A DNA stretch of 64,000 nucleotides from Rana temporaria (taxonomy: Eukaryota > Chordata > Amphibia > Anura > Ranidae): the NCBI RefSeq assembly GCF_905171775.1, contig NC_053495.1, positions 109,717,409 to 109,781,408 of the forward strand. Direction: 5' to 3'. Within the stretch, counting starts at the first letter, position 1. Every line of letters starts with the position of its first letter. The position numbers were made by a program, and so were the translations under genes. The notes under the pieces were generated by a model, which was not told where the DNA came from, did no database searches, and saw nothing but the letters and a program-made list of their open reading frames with translations. Below, piece after piece: positions 21,001 to 30,899 of the stretch.

Positions 21001-21865
21001 AGGCCTCCAACTGCTCACCAGTCACATCAGGCCACACCTGGCTGTGCACAAATGGCAGCAAGCTCTCCAGTGCTGACTTTTGCATACTTAATTTATTTTT
21101 ATAACCAAAATAAATGGTAAATTTTTATTTTACAGTTCATACTTGTCCTTGTATTTTTTTGTAATTCAAATTTTGCAAGTGAGAAGGCAGGTTATTTTTT
21201 TTTAAAAATTGGATATAAGGTGTAATTTGAAAGGGACAGATGAGATAAGACAAAGCAATAAGGTTTCTATGGGGGGAACTTGACATTACAAAAAATAAAA
21301 GGATTTGCATTTTTGTGAACTTTAAAATTAAGGTGAATATTAAGAGCAGGATTTAAAACACAGGACCAAAATAAGGTGAGAATAATAAAAATAAAAAATA
21401 TTGAGATCAGTAAGAAAAAGGTTCCACCTAATTTTAAGGAACTCTGTGTGAATATCCTAAAAAAAAAAAAATTAATATTGCTGTTTTGTGCCCTTACAAA
21501 AAATTGTGTAAAGCGCTGCAAATAAACGATTAAATAATGTTGGAAGCGACACGAATGTGCTATCTCCATTCCAAACGCTAGTTTTACCTATGTTGTTCTC
21601 CAGTGTCTAAGTTTTTGACAGGTTTCTTAGCATACACACGACCGAGTTTCTCGTTTAAAAAACAGCCCGATGAAGAACTCGTCGAGCCAAAATCCACTGC
21701 CATCGAGAAAATAGAGAACCTGCTCTCTATTTGCTCGACGAGTTCCTCGGCGGCTCCATCGGGCCGAAAATGTACACACGACAGAGTTTCTCGACAGAAT
21801 CCGGCTCTTCACCGAGATTCTCGACGAATTCTGCCGAGAAACTCTGTCGTGTGTACGAGGCCTCA

Positions 21866-22654
21866 TACTTACCTGCTCTGTGCAATGGTTTTGCACAAAG
21901 CAGCCTTGATCTTCTTCTATTTGGGTGATCCTGGCTCCTCCCCCCTGCCGAGTGCCCCCAATAGCAAGCCTTGTGCTATGGGGCACTCAAACAGCCTGGG
22001 CCTCAGGTGCAGGAAGGAGCCTCTATAACACACAAAAGATATCCTTCCTGGAAACACAGGAGCAAGTGTGAGGACAGCAGGAACAGGTAAGCACATACAG
22101 GAGTCAGGAGAAGTCCGTTCTCATCCATGAGTTCAGAAGAAGTCAGCCAGGTGGGCTGGTGAGTTTACAGTCTGGGAGGACTGTGGGAAGTAGCCAGGAG
22201 GGCTAATGAGAGCGGCAGCTGCAGTCAGGCAAGCTCGCAGTTCCTGAAGAGGTGGTGCTGGGTTCAGTAGCCACAGGAATGTAACCTGGACACTGAACTT
22301 TGCTACACAACCAAAAAGGCCTGTGGTCCCTGACTGTTGGCTTTTTGTCGGAATAACTATCTATGTGCCAACTGGGATATCTGCAAGCAAATGTGCTATA
22401 GGAAGCAGAGGAGTGTATATAGACTATATATAGGTAAGTTGTCCCTGAAGAGTTGTTTTAAGTCAAGTGGGCATCCCATAATACTCATTTTCCCTATCCA
22501 AGTTGTATCCCCCTCAATAAAAATTAAAAAACAACCACTTGACTATTCCTTGATTCTGGGAGCCTGTGGAGATTCTGTGTGCCTGGCTGTGCAAGGTGGG
22601 GATTCCATTTCACCAGCAGCTCCTGCGTGGGGTGCGCTATACCACACTACCTGA
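21866..22654. other. Repeat-like stretch without a recognised gene
   Basis: The first part (21866-22010) contains CCGAGTGCCCCCAATAGCAA, part of a dispersed repeat into which the Harbinger element inserted. The remainder shows no convincing frame; a 105-codon plus-strand frame at 22337-22654 has no recognisable domain. Confidence 0.4.
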
Positions 22655-23066
22655 CTAACTGAAACTTTTGACCTCCTTTTCAACAGTTATCAGGCCTAAC
22701 TGTAAATAGGAGCAAGTATATTGCTTTATATTTCAATCTTCCTGAATTCATGGTTGACTTGCTTCGTCATAACTTTGAGTTCCAGTGGGCCCCTAATTCT
22801 CTTTCTAATCTGGGAATTAATTTACCCTCCTCCCTGCATACCCTCTATGAAGCAAATTATCGATCTACAGTATGTTTAGAAAACTTTCAGAGGATATAGA
22901 TAGGTGTTCTGGACTGAATCACTTCTGGTTTGGCAAGATTTCTTCAGTCAAGATGAATGTACTGCCCAGAATTGTATCTCTTTTGGAACCTCCCTATCAT
23001 GATAGCTAAAAGGGACCCTCTGATATTTCATCTAAAGTTTTGTGTTTTATTTGGGGAAATAAACAT
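22655..23066 (+). pseudogene. L1-like reverse transcriptase fragment, part 1
   Basis: The plus strand reads LSGLTVNRSKYIALYF, then FEFQWAPNSLSNLGIN and finally FIWGNKHS. These match the region after the reverse transcriptase active site in L1-like ORF2 proteins; compare FDFQWAPSHITYLGIK in the L1-A copy at 49.5-51.7 kb. The frame shifts within the segment, and the fragment is cut by the MITE at 23070. Confidence 0.8.
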
Positions 23067-23069
23067 TCT

Positions 23070-23806
23070 GGGGCAGATCCACGAAGAAGTTACGACGACG
23101 TATCTATTGATACGCCGTGTAACTTCTATTTTGCTCCGGCGTATCTTTGTTTTGTATCCACAAAACAAGATACGCCTGAATATGGGCTAGATCCGACTGG
23201 CGTACGTCTTAGTACGCTGTCGGATCTAAGGTGCATATTTATGCTGGCCGCTAGGTGGCGCTTCCGTCGAATTCCGCGTTGAGTATGCAAATTAGCTAGA
23301 TACGCGAATCCACAAACGTACGTCTGGCCGGCGCATTTTTTTACGTTGTTTCCGTAAGGCTTTTTTCGGCGTAAAGTTACCCCTGCTATATGAGGCGTAC
23401 TCAATGTTAAGTATGGACGTCGTTCCCGCGACGAATTTTGAAAATTTTACGTTGTTTGCGTAAGTCGTTCGCGAATAGGGCTTTGAGTAGAATGACGTTT
23501 ACGTCGTAAGCATTGGCTTGTTGCGGGATAATTTCGATCATGCGCACTGGGATACCCCCACGGACGGCGCATGCGCCGTTCAGAAAAACTTTATTTACGT
23601 AGGGTCAAAATTAACATAAAACACGCCCACATCTTTAACATTTTAATTCCGCGCCCATACGCCGGCAGATTTACGCTACGCCGCCGTAACTTTAGAGGCA
23701 AGTGCTTTGTGAATACAGCACTTGCCTCTCAAAGTTGCGGCAGCGTAGCGTTAATACAATATGCTACGCCTGCTGAAAATTACAATCCGCTACGTGGATC
23801 TGGCCC
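23070..23806. mobile_element. Harbinger-type MITE, 737 bp
   Basis: The ends GGGGCAGATCCACG and CGTGGATCTGGCCC are inverted and flanked by a 3-bp duplication TCT (23067-23069 and 23807-23809). The interior is rich in TACGCCGG-type CpG motifs shared with the copies at 24199 and 33534. Confidence 0.8.
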
Positions 23807-24198
23807 TCTAGGATTAATAAGCATTTCAGCCCCAGAAGATTTTACCCCCTTCCTGACCAGAGCACTTTTTACAATTTGGCACTGTGTTGCTTTACCGGTA
23901 ATTGCACGGTCATGCAATGCTGTACTCAAACAAAATGTGCATCCTTTTTTCCCCACAAATAGAGCTTTCTTTTGGTGCTATTTGATCACCTCTGCAGCTT
24001 TCATCTTTTTGCGCTATACACAAAAAAAGCGAAATTTAAAAAAAAAACAATATTTTTTACTTTTTGCTATAATAAATATCTCCAAAAATGTTTTTAAAAA
24101 ACAAATTTCATCAGTTTAGGCCGATATTTATTCTTCTACATATTTTTGGTAAAAATTTTTTAATAAACTTATATTGATTGGTTTGCGCAAAAGTTATA

Positions 24199-24901
24199 GG
24201 GCCAGATTCAGAAAGATCAGCGGATCTTTCTGCTGGCGTAACGTATCCCCGATACATTATGCCGCTGTAACTTTGGGCGCAAGTTCTGTATTCAGAAAGA
24301 ACTTGCGCCCTTATTTACGGCGGCGTAACGTATGTGTTGCGGCGTAAGGCCGCGTAATTCAAATGGGGATGTTGGGGGCGTGTTTTATTTAAATTTGACT
24401 TGACCCCGCGCCGTCTGTAAAATATCCCAGTGTGCATTGCTCCAATTTACGTCGCAAGGACATATTGGATTTGACGTGAACGTAAATGACGTACAGCCGT
24501 ATTCGCGAACGACTTACGCAAACAACGTAAAAAATTCAAGATTTGACACGGCCATACTTAACATTGAGTACGCCTCATAATAGCAGGGGTAACTATACGC
24601 CGGAAAAAGCCGAACGCAAACGACGTAAAAAAATGCGCCGGCCGGACGTACGTTCGTGGATCGCCGTAACTAGCTAATTTGCATACTCGGCGCGGAATTC
24701 TACGGAAACGCCACCTATCGGCCGGCGGAAAAAAATGCATCTACGATCCGACGGCGTACTAAGACGTACGCCTGTCGGATCGATCCCAGATGCAGTCGTA
24801 TCTTGTTTTGTAGATACAAAACAAAGATACGATGCGGGAAATGTAAAATTACGCGGCATATCAATAGATACGCCGGCGTAATTCTTTTGTGAATCTGGCC
24901 C
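24199..24901. mobile_element. Harbinger-type MITE, 703 bp
   Basis: Inverted ends GGGCCAGATTC and GAATCTGGCCC are flanked by a 3-bp duplication ATA (24196-24198 and 24902-24904). It belongs to the same family as the 23070 and 33534 copies. Confidence 0.85.
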
Positions 24902-25018
24902 ATAGTGTCTACAAACTATCTGAAAGATGTATTGCATTTTTATGGCATTTTTTTTTTTTTTATAAGTAATGGCGGTGATATGCGATTTTTAGCTGTATTG
25001 CGACATTTTGGCAGACAG

Positions 25019-25281
25019 TCTAATAAATATTACAATCGCACACCTTCCTGGGGAAACTGCTCATAAATACAAAAATGGGTGCTGAAGCGATCACCAGCTG
25101 GGCACTGGAACAATCAACCACATGAACATATTCGCCAGCACACCACAGATCGTATGTAACAGGCAATTGCCTGACGAAGAGGTACTGCGTGGCCTCGAAA
25201 CGTTGCACCTCTTGTGATGTTTTCTGTGCATTAAAACTTTTGGACGTTACATACGATCCGTGGTGTGCTGGCGAATATGTT
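25019..25281 (-). mobile_element. Foldback retro-insert with hammerhead-like loop
   Basis: Arms 25122-25160 and 25246-25284 are 39-bp inverted copies with one mismatch. The loop contains CTGACGA, a GAGG/CCTC helix and GAAACG in hammerhead order, though helix III is too short. A unique tail (25019-25121) extends one side. The flanking 15-bp repeat ending GGCAGACAG (25004-25018 and 25282-25296) has one mismatch. The architecture is that of the other foldback inserts, in the opposite orientation. Confidence 0.6.
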
Positions 25282-25774
25282 CATTTCGGCAGACAGATCG
25301 GACATTTTTGACACATTTCTGGGACCATTGACCTTTATACAGCAACAGTGCTATAAAAATGCACTGATTACTGTGTAAATAATAGAGAAGGGGTTAACGC
25401 TAGGGGGCGATCAAGGGGTTAAATGTGTGTCCCCTCACTGTATTCTAACTGTATGGGGATAGGACTGAGTAGGAGAGGAGACATTTCACTGTTCTTACAT
25501 AGTAGGAACAAACAACATGTCTCCTCTCCTCTGACAGCACAGGGATTTGTGTATTTACACACACAAATCCCTGTGCTGGCACTCATGCACGCGATCGCAC
25601 ATGGCTGCAGCGGGAGCGTGCGTCCCTCCAGCAGCGTGTGCATGCCCTCTGGCGGCTCTTAAAGGAAACCTTGTATATGTAAAGGGTTTCACGCTGCAGT
25701 GCCATTGTGCCACAGTAAATGTATGCGAGACGGTCGGGAACCAGTAAAATTGACAGTTTAAATTTAAAAAAAAC

Positions 25775-25960
25775 AGGCATGCCTGGGAGGCCCTAATTTG
25801 GTTGCTTATCACCAAGCGGCTCTGATAGCCCAGCTAGCACTCACTACAGTTCCAGGCCCGACTCCACATTCTTTCTCATTATCAATATGGGACAGGCATC
25901 AGATGAAGAAGAAACTCTGTTTGCCACATACGCCCATCTGTTAAATATTCCTGAGTTGAT
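25775..25960 (+). pseudogene. L1-like ORF2 fragment, part 2
   Basis: The plus strand reads GGPNLVAYHQAALIAQLAL, the segment that in L1-like ORF2 lies shortly downstream of the FIWGNK motif ending part 1 at 23066; compare LPSLWGYYQAAQLTQIS in L1-A. The two parts are therefore one fragment split by 2.7 kb of DNA repeats. It is non-functional. Confidence 0.75.
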
Positions 25961-26344
25961 ATGGGGACTCTGTCCACAGCTTTATTATTCTGACATAACC
26001 AAATCACTTAATGCTCGATAGACAAACTTCTGCCTGAACTTACCGGAACTGCATTCTGGCACCTCTGCCAGGGAGCAGAACTTTTTTATATAGCTTCTTG
26101 AGTAAGCTGGCGGCCGCATAAGCCGACACAGCTCCTGTAGTGCCGGCTGTATCCTTAAGAGAGTGGAGAGCGGAGTGATTTCAGCTGTACTCCGCCTCCC
26201 CCTGTAGCAGAGCGGATGTTCCTGGGAGGAAGAGCTGCAGTGTGGCGTCTTGTCCTGAGAGTCCTAAGTACATTGATTTTGGTAATTATTTAAACTGTCA
26301 GTGTTGTTGCTGGATAAATATAAGGGCTGTCTAAAAATGCTGCC
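25961..26344. other. Unassigned stretch
   Basis: No domain, terminus or strong frame was recognised. The sequence is moderately GC-rich near 26100-26240. Confidence 0.4.
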
Positions 26345-26585
26345 TGAATAGTGGCCTGTCTTTTGCTGTATATGGGGACTGTCTCTTGCTGTATATGGGG
26401 ACTGGCTCTTGCTGTATTGTGGACTGGCTCTTGCTGTATATGGGGACTGGCTCTTGCTGTATTGTGGACTGGCTCCTGCTGTATTGTGGACTGGCTCTTG
26501 CTGTATATGGGTGACTGTCTCTTACTGTTTATAGGGCCTGTCTCTTGCTATATATGGGGGCCTGTCTCTTGCTGTATATGTTAAC
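26345..26585 (+). repeat. Minisatellite of CTTGCTGTATATGGGGACTG units
   Basis: About ten imperfect 18-23-bp units alternate between TATATGGGGACTG and TATTGTGGACTGG endings. Confidence 0.9.
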
Positions 26586-26765
26586 CGGGATGTTAAAAAA
26601 CATCGTTTTTTTAATGCCGAAAAATGATTGTGTGTTCGTGGCTTTAGAGGCAGTACAAAAAACAGAGAATGATACCAAAAATTAGAAATTAAAAAAGTAC
26701 ACCAGAGATAAGACTATGCCACTAATAAAATTTATAAATGACAAGAGAACATAAATGGAGACAAA

Positions 26766-29343
26766 TAGGTGGATTCAGAAAGAGTTAGGCCGGCTACGCG
26801 GCGTAAGTGTAAATTTGCGCCGGCGCATTTTTGTTCCGTACCCACAGAACAAGATACGCCTGAATATAGGCTTCCTCCGACCGACGCAACTTTTCTACGC
26901 TGGCCTAACTTAGGCGCATATTTAGGTGCGACGCATCTTGCGATCACATTGATTTCCTATTCAAATATGCAAATGAGTGAGATACGCCGATTCACGTATG
27001 TAAATGCGCCCGGCGCAGGCTAAGCCCAGTGCGCCTAACTCGTACGTCAGGCCTAAAGTTATTCCATCAAAAAGCTGGAATATCTTTGCACCAGACAGGC
27101 CCAGGTCAGCTGGAGAGCAGCTACAGCAGCAGCATTACGGGTGAGCTGAGCAAGCTGAGCACCCACACTTGCAGGACAACCCATCTGTGTGCCAACATGC
27201 CAGGGCCAGGCGTGCTCCCTAGCTCACACCCCACATACACATCACATTGGATTAGCACAAGTCCACCATTCAGGACTTGGGAGCAGCAACGCCACGACAA
27301 GGCTCCAATTATGTTGCTGTACATTCATACACCATTCACACGGGTCGTGGGGATAAATTCTCCCCAACGACTGAGGGTGACACCCCTTACTGTCAGGAGT
27401 GTCACCCCCCCACAATCACACACCAGTCACACTGTAGCAGCACTCCTCACCGTGTGCTTATAATAAAAAATAACTCATCACCTGAGTAAATAAAAATAAA
27501 AAACAACTCATCACCTGAGTATATTAAATAAACTTAATAAAAAAAAGCACTTATTTGTGCTGACGGGGGCTGTGCCTGGTGGCAGCTTTCTGGCTCCTCA
27601 GCTGTCTGGGGGGAGCCTGGGAAGTGGGGGTGCGGCATCTTGGCATCCCCAGGTGGGCCACTCCTGGCAGGTGATGACTGCCACCCTCCAAGGCCACCGT
27701 AATGCGGCTGAGGAACAGGTTTGTCTGGGCCTGCATCCTCAGCTGGCGGGTGATGTTGTTCCGCTGAGTGCATTGCCGCTGTCTCCCCTCCTCTTGGATG
27801 GCAGCCGTATTGGCATTTACGGCCTCAATAAGGCTATCCACCTTCTCTACCAGGGTCATAGTGGTGGCCTGCAGGTCTACCACACAGGTGACCACGGCAG
27901 AACTGGTCGCATTGCCATCCAGCATTGTGTTGTGTATCTGTCCAGCCTTCTGTGCCATCTGCTGCAGGTGCCCGGCGATATCCCCCATATGCCAGGTCTG
28001 CTGGGCCTGGTCCAGGGCTATTTGGTCCTGGACACTAACGGGTACACCCCTCGTCTTCCTGGTCGCCTTTCTTGGGGCAGAAGAGGTGATTGAGTGGGTG
28101 TAGGGTGAGCCCCTTGAGGTGGTTCCCCTGCTGGTGGGAGAAACAGAGGGGCTTCTCCTGATGGGGGTGGAGGTATGAGAGGGCCCAGCCACAAAGCTGG
28201 AGTCCTCTACAATTTGGCCAATCTGGCCAAGGTCCACAGACTCCTCCACCACCTCCTCGAGAGGAGAAGTGTGGACACTCCCCACCACCGCAGCATCTTG
28301 GGGGTCTTCCTGAGGCTGCTCTGGGGAAGATGTGGTGGGTCGGCCACCGCCACCAGATGGGCCAGCTCCCTCCTGCCCTCCTGTGGATGACATAAAGCAG
28401 TCACATGTTGGGGGACCCACACACTTGTCACATGATCCCTTACACCCCCTCACATGCTACACACCAGATAGGGAATATAAAACACACTTGCCTGTCCTCG
28501 AGGCATCATCCCGGGAATCAAACCCCTCAACTCCCTCCAAATGCTCCCTCTCCATACACTGGGCAACCTTCTCCTCATCCGGGGTCAGTGCAATGGTGCA
28601 GGGTGGTCCACCCCCAGTGCCAGTCTGGTGCCTCCGTATGGTAGCAAGCTTCTCCCGCACACGAAGCCGCAGATCATTTATTTTTTTATTAATGTCCTTG
28701 CCGCTGTGGGTGGCATTGCCAAGGGCACTAAGCTGCGTGGCGATGGTGTCCAGGATCTCTTGCTTCCTGGCGCGGGTGGTATCCCTACTCTCCGCACCAT
28801 GGAGGAAGCGATCATACTGCTCCATGCCAGCAATTACTATCGCCCTCTCCTGTGGGGAAAAGTTTTTCTTCCTCCTGCTGATGGGAGCAGACATCATCCA
28901 GAAAAAACAAGCCACCAGCAAAATTACCTTGCTCAGGGGGGGAAAAAGCATGTAATTTTGCTTCGGACGGACGCATGTCTGGGCGTATTCATGCGCTCGG
29001 CGCAAGCAGGTAGGCCGGCGTAAAATGGGAAATTTGGTCGGCCTAGTTGTGCGCATGCGCACAAGGCAGCGATCAAACGTCGACATCAATGCGCATGCTC
29101 CGTTGAAGATAGGCCGGGCGTAATCAACTGCACCAGGCTCAGGGCATCATTTGCATAAGTTCACACCCACTTACACTTACACCGGTTTACGCCTTCATAT
29201 TTAGGTTCGACCGGCGCAAATTGGAGAGCAAGTGCTTTGTGAATCATCTATTTTGCTCTCTGACTTATGCCGGCGTAGCGCATATACGTTGAGTTAGGCC
29301 GACACAAATATGCGCCCATCTACCTGAATCTAGCTAAAAGAGG
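26766..29343 (-). mobile_element. Harbinger-like element lacking transposase, carrying a Myb-like gene
   Basis: Similar inverted outer blocks (GGTGGATTCAGAAAGAGTTAG at the left; CTGAATC preceded by GTTGAGTTAGGCC at the right) and CpG-rich TACGCCGG-type interiors enclose one gene on the minus strand. There is no DDE transposase. Exact ends and target duplication are uncertain. The ends resemble the GGGCCAGATTC MITEs in the window, which suggests a shared family. Confidence 0.65.
27551..28894 (-). CDS. Myb/SANT-like (NAIF1-type) DNA-binding protein, two exons
   Basis: Exon 1 is 28894-28492 and exon 2 28380-27551 on the minus strand: 1,233 nt, 410 aa plus stop, joined in frame. The intron (111 bp) has a GC donor (ACAG|GCAAGT) and a CATCCACAG acceptor. 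The first 110 residues form a Myb/SANT-like domain with a basic start (ISRRKKNFSPQERAIVIAGM) and a helix (INKKINDLRLRVREKLATIR). Next come acidic and Pro/Ser/Thr-rich linkers (FVAGPSHTSTPIRRSPS), a helical segment (HLQQMAQKAGQIHNTML) and a basic C-terminus. It resembles the second protein of Harbinger transposons, which binds element ends and helps import transposase. Here it stands without transposase. An ATG further upstream in the same frame is possible. Confidence 0.82.
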
Positions 29344-30350
29344 GTAACCCAGTAGAATCCAGACATGTTCAAGTTATACAAGATAGCTTCTCAACGCCTC
29401 AGCCAATACATACTCCTCAATGACAATATCAACCCCCGATAGGAAGAGTAAATTCACTGCATTACTCTATCCCCACACATAATGAATTTGAACAGCATGC
29501 CCAACATTAATCACCTAAACAATACAGAGGCCCACTCCAGACCACCATGAAGGGGGAAGGGGCAGAGGGAGAGACAGAGGAAAAAATAATTACAATAATC
29601 AAAATAATCAATACCACTACACAAGAGAACCCCAATGTGAGGGGGAGGGAAATGGGGGGAATGAAAAAAAAACATACAAATCATACCCCAATACCCCCAA
29701 TCCACCACCACAGTGGGAACAGACATACCGGAGCGTGCCACAAAACTGAAATGAGGGTTCAGGGGGGAAAATCACGTAAAAAGGAAAAGAGAAAATTAGG
29801 AGATGAGATATTACACTAACTGACCAAGATTTGTACGTATTGGATCAAGGTTTGAAATTTGCACCCACCAAGAATAGGGACAAATTCAAAACATTTGTGG
29901 ACATTTGTGGACATTTGGGAGGAAATTGAATATAAAAAAAAAAACTTTTGCTACTAAGGAAGTCACCACTACAGTGTTACTACTTGAAAAGTATACACAC
30001 AGTGGTTTACGTAATAAATCTAACCCCCAAAAACATCCACGCACCAGTTTATAGATGTATTTAAGAAGATGGTGGAAGCAGATATAAGAGAAATTCCAAT
30101 AAAAAAAAGATTTCAGGGATAAATCAATCTGGGAAGGCATTAGAACAATCGAACAAAGAAATAACATTGTAATTCGTCCAGCGGACAAAAAGGGGGGGGG
30201 TGGGGGGTTGTCATATTAAGTAGATTATGACACATAAATGACATTCTGAGCGATGAAAGTACTTGCAAAAAGCTTACCAACAACCCTACTCAGTTTAAAA
30301 TTTCAGTTACAAGAACTAGTGAATAATGCGGGGGAAAACCACATTCTTAA

Positions 30351-30866
30351 AGCGGGAGTTCACCCATTTATTTATTTTTTGATCTTTTCCCCTTAGATTC
30401 CTGCTCGTTTTGTCTAGGGAATCGGCTAGTTGTTTTAAAATATGAGCTGTACTTACCCGTTTTCGAGATGCATCTTCTCCGTCGCTTCCGGGTATGGGTC
30501 TTCGGGAGCGGGCGTTCCTTCTTGATTGACAGTCTTCCGAGAGGCTTCCGACGGTCGCATCCATCGCGTCACTATTAGCCGAAAGAAGCCGAACGTCGGT
30601 GCGGCTCTATACTGCGCCTGCGCACCGACGCTCGGCTTCTTTCGGAAAATCGTGACGCGATGGATGCGACCGTCGGAAGCCTCTCGGAAGACTGTCAATC
30701 AACATAGGAACGCCCAGTCCCGCAGCCCATACCCGGAAGCGACGGAGAAGATGCATCTCGTAAACGGTAAGTACGGCTCATATTTTAAAACATCTAGCCG
30801 ATTCCCCTAGACAAAACGAGCAGGAATCTAAGGGGAAAAAGTCATATATACGGGTGAACCTCCGCT
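30351..30866. mobile_element. Foldback MITE flanked by TTAA
   Basis: Inverted ends AGCGGGAGTTCACCC and GGGTGAACCTCCGCT lie between TTAA sites (30347-30350 and 30867-30870), and the two halves fold along their length. The family recurs at 62823-63332. It is inserted in PLE-C. Confidence 0.9.
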
Positions 30867-30899
30867 TTAATAAACAAGAGAAAACATATTTAGTTCCAG

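Larger units (their letters stand above)
12863..21862 (+). mobile_element. Harbinger-superfamily element, 9.0 kb, three genes
   Basis: The left end GGCCTCGTACACACGACAGA and its inverse at the right are flanked by a 3-bp duplication TCA (12860-12862 and 21863-21865), as expected for PIF/Harbinger. Subterminal blocks rich in CTCGTCGAG are present at both ends. It carries a DDE transposase (plus strand), a Myb/SANT protein (minus) and a MADF-domain gene (plus). Autonomous Harbinger elements usually have just the first two. Transposase and Myb genes are open with clean introns, so the copy is young; the third gene is damaged. Confidence 0.9.
23815..25760. mobile_element. Non-autonomous DNA repeat, itself interrupted twice
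   Basis: Blocks near 23980-24190 (TTTGATCACCTCTGCAG and TTTGCGCAAAAGTTATAG) recur in the 35.3-36.4 kb element. The sequence continues after the MITE (24199-24901) and after the foldback insert (25019-25281). The outer ends are not precisely defined. Confidence 0.55.

Noticed and set aside
23571..24119. 182-codon plus-strand frame
   Set aside because: It spans the end of a Harbinger-type MITE and a non-autonomous DNA repeat, with no domain and no exon signals.
27029..27463. 144-codon plus-strand frame beside the Myb-only element's gene
   Set aside because: It lies in the element's non-coding 3' side, has Thr/Ser/Pro-biased composition, no domain, and a TA-poor GC-rich MITE origin.
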